From NCBI RefSeq assembly GCF_004348425.1, contig NZ_SMKK01000051.1, positions 1 through 44,355 of the forward strand: a DNA stretch of 44,355 bases, given 5' to 3'. The translations under genes and the position numbers were made by a program. This document shows, piece after piece, positions 39,417 to 44,355 of the stretch (its first letter is position 1; each line of letters opens with the position of its first letter). The notes beneath the pieces are model-generated. The model saw only the letters and a list, made by a program, of their open reading frames with translations. It made no database searches and was not told the DNA's origin. This stretch comes from Actinomadura sp. 7K507 (GTDB lineage: Bacteria; Actinomycetota; Actinomycetes; Streptosporangiales; Streptosporangiaceae).

Positions 39417-41390
39417 ATGAGCCAGAGCAGCCACGCCGGCGGGCACGCCCACGTCGACGAGCGGACCGCCCGGAAGGTCGCCGAGGAGGCGCGCGAGACC
39501 GAATGGCGGCTGCCGAGCTTCGGCAAGCAGCTGTTCCTCGGCGACTTCCGCCTCGACCTCATCGACCCGCACCCCCGCCCGGACGGCGAGGCCCGCCGCA
39601 AGGGCGAGGAGTTCCTGGCCCGGCTCACCGAGTTCTGCGCCACCAGGATCGACCCTGCGCAGATCGAGCGCGAGTCCCGCATCCCCGACGACGTCATCGC
39701 GGGCCTGCGCGAACTCGGCGCGCTCGGCATGAAGATCCCCGAGAAGTACGGCGGCCTCGGGCTCAGCCAGCTCTACTACGGCCGGGCCCTGATGGTCGTC
39801 GGGTCGGTCAACCCCGCGCTCGCCGCGCTGCTGTCGGCGCACCAGTCCATCGGCGTCCCGCAGCCGATCAAGCTGTTCGGGACGCAGGAGCAGCAGGAGG
39901 AGTGGCTGCCGCGCTGCGCCAGGCAGGTCAGCGCGTTCCTGCTGACCGAGCCCGACGTCGGCTCCGACCCGGCGCGGCTGCGCGCCACCGCCGTCCCCGA
40001 CGGCGACGACTACCTCCTCAACGGCGTCAAGCTGTGGACGACCAACGGCGTCGTCGCCGACCTCGTCGTCGTCATGGCGCGCGTCCCCAAGTCGGAGACG
40101 CACCGCGGCGGCATCTCCGCGTTCGTCGTGGACACGTCCACGCCCGGCATCACCGTGGAGAACCGCAACGCGTTCATGGGGCTGCGCGGCATCGAGAACG
40201 GCGTCACGCGCTTCCACGACGTCCGCGTCCCGAAGGCCAACCTGATCGGCAAGGAGGGCGCGGGCCTGAAGGTCGCGCTGACCACGCTCAACACCGGGCG
40301 GCTGTCGCTGCCCGCGATCTGCGCGGCGAGCGGCAAGTGGGCCGCCAAGATCGCGCGGGAGTGGTCGAGGGAGCGGGTGCAGTGGGGCCGGCCGGTCGGC
40401 GAGCACGAGGCCGTCTCCCGCAAGATCTCGTTCATCGCCGCGACCGCGTACGCGATGGAGGCGATGCTCGACCTGTCCAGCCAGCTCGCCGACGACGAGC
40501 GCAACGACATCCGGATCGAGGCGGCGCTGGCGAAGCTGTGGACGTCGGAGATGGCGTGCCGCGCCGCGGACGAGCTGATGCAGGTGCGCGGCGGGCGCGG
40601 CTACGAGACCGCCGAGTCCCTCGCGGCGCGCGGCGAGCGCGGCGTGCCCGTGGAGCAGGTGGTGCGCGACCTGCGCATCAACCGGATCTTCGAGGGCTCC
40701 AGCGAGATCATGCATCTGCTGATCGCCCGCGAGGCCGTGGACGCGCACCTGTCGGTGGCCGGTGACATCATCGACCCGGACGCGACCACCGGGCAGAAGG
40801 CGCGGGCGGCGGCGAAGGCGGGCGGGTTCTACGCGCGCTGGCTGCCGACGCTGGTCACCGGCTCCGGCCAGCGCCCGAAGGCCTACGCCGAGTTCGGTCC
40901 GCTGGCCAAGCACCTGCGGTACGTCGAGCGGGCGTCCCGCAAGCTGGCCCGCTCGATCTTCTACGCGTCGGGACGCTGGCAGGGAGGCCTGGAGCACCGG
41001 CAGGGCTTCCTCGGCCGGATGGTCGACATCGGCGCCGAGCTGTACGCGATGAGCGCCGTGTGCGTCCGCGCGCGGGCCGACTCGTCGGCGGACGGCCCGC
41101 TCGGCAGCGCCGGCGCGGGCGGCGAGGGCCCGGCCACGGCGCCCGGCGCGTCGGCCGTGCTGCTCGCGGACGCGTTCTGCCGGCAGTCGCGCATCCGCGT
41201 CGAGGAACTGTTCGACGGGCTGTGGCGCAACACCGACGCGATGGACTCGAAACTCGCGCGGGCCGTGCTCGCGGGCGACTTCGCCTGGGTGGAGGAAGGC
41301 GTCCTGGACCCGTCCATCCCCGGGCCGTGGATCGCGCCGTCCGAGCCGGGTCCGAGCGAGAAGGAGGACGTCCACCGCACCATCGGCTGA
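39417..41390 (+). CDS. Acyl-CoA dehydrogenase, long form (VLCAD/FadE-like)
   Basis: This FAD-dependent enzyme introduces a trans double bond into acyl-CoA in beta-oxidation. ATG at 39417 has a perfect GAGGAGGAC ribosome site. At 657 residues it is about 270 longer than the short/medium-chain type and resembles the VLCAD/ACAD9 group. Core motifs are MKIPEKYGGLGLSQLYYGRAL, SAFLLTEPDVGSDPARL, LNGVKLWTTNG, GAGLKVALTTLNTGRLSLPA and RDLRINRIFEGSSEIMHLLIA. In VLCAD the Glu of the FEG motif is the catalytic base, and it is present here. The C-terminal 200 residues form an extra domain with a low-complexity Gly/Ala-rich insert (GPLGSAGAGGEGPATAPGA). An IclR regulator is divergent. Chain-length preference is inferred from the long form. 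Confidence 0.93.
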   Translation: MSQSSHAGGHAHVDERTARKVAEEARETEWRLPSFGKQLFLGDFRLDLIDPHPRPDGEARRKGEEFLARLTEFCATRIDPAQIERESRIPDDVIAGLRELGALGMKIPEKYGGLGLSQLYYGRALMVVGSVNPALAALLSAHQSIGVPQPIKLFGTQEQQEEWLPRCARQVSAFLLTEPDVGSDPARLRATAVPDGDDYLLNGVKLWTTNGVVADLVVVMARVPKSETHRGGISAFVVDTSTPGITVENRNAFMGLRGIENGVTRFHDVRVPKANLIGKEGAGLKVALTTLNTGRLSLPAICAASGKWAAKIAREWSRERVQWGRPVGEHEAVSRKISFIAATAYAMEAMLDLSSQLADDERNDIRIEAALAKLWTSEMACRAADELMQVRGGRGYETAESLAARGERGVPVEQVVRDLRINRIFEGSSEIMHLLIAREAVDAHLSVAGDIIDPDATTGQKARAAAKAGGFYARWLPTLVTGSGQRPKAYAEFGPLAKHLRYVERASRKLARSIFYASGRWQGGLEHRQGFLGRMVDIGAELYAMSAVCVRARADSSADGPLGSAGAGGEGPATAPGASAVLLADAFCRQSRIRVEELFDGLWRNTDAMDSKLARAVLAGDFAWVEEGVLDPSIPGPWIAPSEPGPSEKEDVHRTIG

Positions 41391-41493
41391 GCAGGGCGAA
41401 CTCCCGCCCGGAACCGGCCGGGCGACATGCGTGCGGACGCCGCGGGGCGCGCGGCGTCCATGCGCCTGCGGGCGGCGGGCGTCGGGGGCGGAG

Positions 41494-41499
41494 TAGACT
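41494..41499 (+). promoter_or_regulatory. Candidate -10 element of the methyltransferase gene
   Basis: TAGACT preceded by GAG and followed by GG matches the actinobacterial -10 pattern (TANNNT) about 102 bases upstream of the gene start. The -35 region is GC-rich and unconvincing. The site is only suggestive. Confidence 0.3.
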
Positions 41500-41600
41500 G
41501 GCCCGATCTTCGCGCCAGAGATCGACCGTCCCGAGCGGGTCAGGTCACCGATCCGGCGAACGAGAATCCAGAGCGCCCACGCACCCAGCGAGCGGGAAGT

Positions 41601-42452
41601 ATGCAGTCACCTGGTCAGAAGAAGTCCATCGCAGGCACCCTCCTCAACCTCGTCGGCAGCCGCCCGAAGGGCTCCGCCCCGGCCGCCGCCGCCCCCGCTC
41701 CTGCTCCCGATCCAGCGAGCGGGGGCAAGGACGGGGACGTCGTCCAGCCCGCCGCCGGGGAGGGGGCACTGGAGAACCATCTGGGCGGGGACGAGGCCCG
41801 CAACTACCGCAAGTACGAGTACGACACGATCGCGCCGCACGTCGGGCGGTCCATGCTGGAGGTCGGCTCGGGTCTCGGGCACTTCTCCGAGCAGTTCGCC
41901 GGACGCCTCGACCACCTCGTCGTCAGCGACAACGACCCGTACTGCGTCGGCCAGCTGCGCGAGCGCTACGACGGCAGCGACGACGTCGAGGTCATCGACC
42001 TGGCGCTGCCCGCCGACATCGTGATCCGGCGGAAGGTCGACACCGTCGTGATGATGAACGTCCTGGAGCACATCAAGGACGACGTCCAGGCGCTGCGCGA
42101 CCTCGCCGCCGTGACCGAGCCCGGCGGCCGGATCGTCATCTGGGTGCCCGGCTACATGCAGCTCTACGGCGACTTCGACCGCAAGGTCGGGCACGTCACC
42201 CGGTACACGCCGAAGACGCTGGAGGCGTCCGTCCGCGAGGCCGGGCTCGAACCCGAGGTGCTCAAGCCGATCAACTTCCTGGGCGGGATCGCCTGGTGGT
42301 TCGCGGTCCGCCGCGGCGGCGCCGGCTACCCCGACCCGAAGCTCGTCAAGATCTACGACCGGACGGTCGTGCCGCTCACCCGCACCATCGAGCGCGTGGT
42401 CAAGCCGCCGTTCGGGCAGACGGTGTTCTGCGTCGCCCGCGTCCCGCGCTGA
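41601..42452 (+). CDS. Class I SAM-dependent methyltransferase
   Basis: This 283-residue protein is a SAM methyltransferase with a Rossmann-like core. Motif I is MLEVGSGLGHFSEQFAGRLDHLVVSDND (about residues 91-118). DLALPADIVIRRKVDTVVMMNVLEHIKDDVQALRDLAAVTEPGGRIVIWVPG covers motifs II-III. A later MQLYGDFDRKVGHVTRYTPKTLEASVREAGLEP segment resembles the Methyltransf_11/23 family found in glycan or lipid biosynthesis. The N-terminal 60 residues are Ala/Pro/Gly-rich and probably disordered. ATG at 41601 (GGGAAGT upstream) fits the start; the longer open frame to 41427 is compositional. The acceptor is unknown. The gene has no operon partner: the acyl-CoA dehydrogenase lies 210 bases upstream, and repeats with a terminator follow. 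Confidence 0.88.
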   Translation: MQSPGQKKSIAGTLLNLVGSRPKGSAPAAAAPAPAPDPASGGKDGDVVQPAAGEGALENHLGGDEARNYRKYEYDTIAPHVGRSMLEVGSGLGHFSEQFAGRLDHLVVSDNDPYCVGQLRERYDGSDDVEVIDLALPADIVIRRKVDTVVMMNVLEHIKDDVQALRDLAAVTEPGGRIVIWVPGYMQLYGDFDRKVGHVTRYTPKTLEASVREAGLEPEVLKPINFLGGIAWWFAVRRGGAGYPDPKLVKIYDRTVVPLTRTIERVVKPPFGQTVFCVARVPR

Positions 42453-42455
42453 CGC

Positions 42456-42550
42456 GAGCACGCACGCGGCAACACAGGCACCCGGCAACACAGGCACGCA
42501 AGTACACAAGCACGCAGGAACACGCACCCGGCAACACAGGCACGGGCGAA
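42456..42550 (+). repeat. Degenerate short tandem repeats after the methyltransferase gene
   Basis: The segment has three good copies of CGGCAACACAGGCAC and degenerate copies such as GCAAGTACACAAGCAC and GCAGGAACACGCAC. The spacing is about 14 to 17 bases. It begins five bases after the stop codon and ends just before the intrinsic terminator, so it is transcribed as the 3' untranslated region. Confidence 0.75.
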
Positions 42551-42558
42551 CTCCCGGA

Positions 42559-42602
42559 ACGGGGACGGGTCACGGAATGCGACCCGTCCCCGTCGCTTTT
42601 TT
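42559..42602 (+). terminator. Intrinsic terminator of the methyltransferase gene
   Basis: A 13-bp perfect stem (ACGGGGACGGGTC at 42559-42571, GACCCGTCCCCGT at 42581-42593), a 9-base loop and a run of six T residues (42597-42602) form a textbook rho-independent terminator. It is the clearest terminator in the window. Confidence 0.9.
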
Positions 42603-42772
42603 CCTACGCCCGGAACCGGTATGTCGTCCGCCGCCTCCCGGCCTCCCCGCCACGACACTGGGCAGTGGCCGGAACGGTCCCGGGCCGCCTCTCCTGGCGG
42701 AGAAGCACCGCCTGCTTCCGCGGACCGCGGGCCGCGAAGGCCGGCCACGAAGTTCCCGTGTGGTCCGACGGT
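42603..42772. other. Intergenic stretch between two terminators
   Basis: I see no gene, repeat or convincing regulatory site in this GC-rich gap between the methyltransferase terminator and the hairpin that follows the convergent LuxR gene. Apparent open frames here are compositional. Confidence 0.6.
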
Positions 42773-42814
42773 TCGGGGCGGGGGTCCCGCGGAGGGGAGA
42801 CCCCCGCCCCCGAA
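42773..42814 (-). terminator. Large GC-rich hairpin after the LuxR regulator gene
   Basis: The left arm TTCGGGGCGGGGGTC is nearly complementary to the right arm GACCCCCGCCCCCGAA (42799-42814); only one G/C pair is missing. The 12-base core is perfect. It lies about 20 bases after the LuxR stop on the minus strand and has no T tract, so it is a strong stem-type terminator candidate. Confidence 0.6.
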
Positions 42815-42832
42815 TCAGACGCAGGACGCGGG

Positions 42833-44355
42833 TCAGGCGACGGGCGCGGTGTCCTGCCCGGTCTCGGCATCGGTGGTGAACAGCGCCAGGCGGTGCGCGG
42901 TGGCGGCGGCCTCACCGCGGCTCGTCACGTCCAGCTTCCCGAGGATGTTGGAGACGTGCACGCTGGCGGTCTTCACCGAGATGAACAGCGCGTCGGCGAT
43001 GTCGCGGTTGCTGCGGCCCTGGGCGACCAGGCGCAGCACCTCGTACTCGCGCGGCGTCAGCCCGAGCGGCGCGGACGACTCCCCCGCGCGGGACGTCCGG
43101 GTGCGGCGCAGCAGGTCGGCGACGCGCTCGCCGAGCGGTACCGCGCCGAGGCCGTCCGCCAGGCCCGCCGCCGTGCGCAGCCGGGCCGCCGCCGCCTCGT
43201 GGTCGCCGCCCGCCAGCGCGGCCTCCGCCGCGTGGAACAGCGCACGCGCACGGTAGTACGGGTTGCCGAGCGACTCCCACGCCGCCGCGACCTCCGTCCA
43301 CGCGGCCAGGTCGAGGACGCCCCGGGCGCGGGTCGCCTCGGCGCTGAACGTGAGGTGGTACGCCCGCTGCAGCGGGCCGTCGGCGGCGAGACCGGCCGCG
43401 CGCTCCTCGATCCGCCGAAGATCGTCACCGGAGTCGGCCGTTTCGGCGCAGGCCGCCGCGCCGGTGATCAGCACCGGCCAGCTGTAGCGGGCGTCGTCGG
43501 GCAGGCCCGCGTTGTCGAGGACGGGACGCACCGCGTCCAGCGCGGCCTCAGGGCGTCCCTCGGCGAGCGCCAGGCTCGACTCGAGCCAGAGCGTGCTGAA
43601 GTAGTCCTGGGTCTTCAGCCACTTCATCTTGAGGTTCAAGATCTCGCGGGACACGACCAGCCGCTCCCTCGCGGTGGCCAGGTCCCCGCGCGCCAGCGCC
43701 ACCCAGCCGGACAGGACGAGCAGCGACGTCCTCGTCGTGACGGCCGGGTCCTGCTCCATGGCGTGGTTCAGGACGGTGACGGCCTCGTCCCACCGGCCGA
43801 GCGAGACCAGCGGCTCGGCCTGGTTGATGGACAGGAACGTGCCCTGGGTACGGGCCACTCCGTACTCGCGGGAGAGCTCGATGCCGCGTCCGGCGACCGC
43901 GACGGCTTCCTCGTGCCGGCCGACGCCCTCCAGGAAATGGGACTTGATCACATGGCACCGGAGCATCACCCGGTGGTCGCCGGTGCTCTGCGCCGACTTC
44001 TCGACCTCGGCGAGATGGGAGTCGTCGGTGTAGTCGATGTCGGCGCAGAACTGGGTGATCAGCGCCTCCGCCTCGACGAGGGGGTCGGCGAGCGCCCGCG
44101 CGATGGCGAGGGACTCGGCCGCCGCCGTGCGGGCCTCGTCGATGTCGGGGGTGAGGCGGACGTAGTTCCCCAGCGTGGACAGCGCCCGAGCGCGCATCGC
44201 GGTCGGCGGGTCGGCGGGCAGCATCGACACCGCGGCGCGCATGTCCTCGACGAATCCCGGGCGGGCCATCTGGTAGCGCATGCGGCCGCGCAGCACCAGC
44301 ATCATCGCCACGCGGGCCGGGTCCCGGTCGCCGGCTTTCGCCCAGTCCCCGCCCC
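42833..44355 (-). CDS. LuxR-family regulator with TPR-like helical region (partial, N-terminus beyond window)
   Basis: This is the C-terminal part of a large transcriptional regulator. The last 65 residues are a LuxR-type helix-turn-helix (LTPREYEVLRLVAQGRSNRDIADALFISVKTASVHVSNILGKLDVTSRGEAAATAHRLAL). The preceding 400 residues are Ala/Leu/Arg-rich helical repeats of TPR type, seen for example in SREILNLKMKWL and AWTEVAAAWESLGNPYYRARALFHAAEAAL. The frame stays open without a stop to the right edge. It may start further upstream and belong to the LAL class (AAA ATPase, TPR, LuxR). An ATG at 44311 lies within it and is not necessarily the start. No ATPase motif is visible inside the window. Confidence 0.85.
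   Translation of the reverse strand, partial: GGDWAKAGDRDPARVAMMLVLRGRMRYQMARPGFVEDMRAAVSMLPADPPTAMRARALSTLGNYVRLTPDIDEARTAAAESLAIARALADPLVEAEALITQFCADIDYTDDSHLAEVEKSAQSTGDHRVMLRCHVIKSHFLEGVGRHEEAVAVAGRGIELSREYGVARTQGTFLSINQAEPLVSLGRWDEAVTVLNHAMEQDPAVTTRTSLLVLSGWVALARGDLATARERLVVSREILNLKMKWLKTQDYFSTLWLESSLALAEGRPEAALDAVRPVLDNAGLPDDARYSWPVLITGAAACAETADSGDDLRRIEERAAGLAADGPLQRAYHLTFSAEATRARGVLDLAAWTEVAAAWESLGNPYYRARALFHAAEAALAGGDHEAAAARLRTAAGLADGLGAVPLGERVADLLRRTRTSRAGESSAPLGLTPREYEVLRLVAQGRSNRDIADALFISVKTASVHVSNILGKLDVTSRGEAAATAHRLALFTTDAETGQDTAPVA

Noticed and set aside
41427..41600. Longer methyltransferase N-terminus
   Set aside because: The upstream frame is open only through composition. 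ATG 41601 has a ribosome site, and the family core starts well after it.
42456..42550. CRISPR or attachment-site repeats
   Set aside because: Copies are degenerate, 14-17 bases apart without spacers, and lie in a 3' untranslated region before a terminator. No integrase is nearby.

Overview
The window is GC-rich, gene-dense chromosome from an actinobacterium. GTG and TTG starts are common, reading frames often overlap by 4 to 11 bases, there is an IdeR/DtxR-type iron box, a Tat-lipoprotein transporter component, a SigE-type ECF sigma factor and a DUF2630 protein. The gene content would fit Actinomadura or another Streptosporangiales genus, but that is an inference and no marker here fixes the genus. 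I see about 44 genes, no rRNA or tRNA genes, no CRISPR array and no prophage. The only mobile-element gene is a TnpB-like nuclease.

Layout: 1-654, PAP2 phosphatase running off the left edge. 764-2519, Wzm/Wzt-type (TagG/TagH-like) polysaccharide exporter. 2656-7121, four-gene carbohydrate ABC importer (Tat lipoprotein, ATPase, two permeases). 7187-7702, PEBP/YbhB protein. 7742-12601 on the minus strand, iron-siderophore uptake operon (binding protein, siderophore-interacting reductase, two FecCD permeases, ATPase), divergent from an AraC regulator (12724-13581) with an IdeR box between. 13699-14451, unknown membrane protein. 14487-16768, ArsR-like regulator divergent from an MFS exporter, with a 9-bp inverted repeat at the regulator start. 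16818-18134, KamA-type radical SAM aminomutase. 18135-18646, hairpin-rich non-coding stretch. 18647-20401, zinc-finger-less TnpB. 20497-23032, DUF998 protein, alpha/beta hydrolase and two paralogous four-cysteine exported proteins. 23184-26325, plsX and argS.

26329-28584 (minus): a Lys/Ser/Thr/Ala-rich histone-like protein, DUF2630 protein and LLM flavin oxidoreductase. 28667-32002 (minus): deoC, a complete aldehyde dehydrogenase and a short ALDH homologue without catalytic residues, a likely deoxyribose-5-phosphate catabolic operon. 32042-32183: 18-bp tandem repeats. 32161-33722 (minus): ECF sigma factor and membrane-anchored partner. 33863-36173: YtrA-type GntR regulator with an ABC exporter. 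36170-38307 (minus): tandem secreted beta-propeller paralogues. 38394-41390: IclR regulator divergent from a long acyl-CoA dehydrogenase. 41601-42452: SAM methyltransferase, followed by repeats and a good intrinsic terminator. 42833-44355 (minus): C-terminal part of a large LuxR-type regulator leaving the right edge.

The most unusual pattern is not one gene. At four gene junctions a short tandem repeat starts in or next to the stop codon of the upstream gene, at three of them extending into the N-terminus of the next gene: permease/ATPase at 8.6 kb, DUF998/hydrolase at 21.2 kb, ALDH/ALDH at 29.6 kb and sigma partner/deoC at 32.1 kb. Several other proteins carry 15- or 21-bp in-frame repeats in their terminal tails. 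A second point of interest is the histone-like gene: its ribosome binding site lies in a perfect 9-bp inverted repeat, and its product has an exact heptad block between two disordered basic arms.
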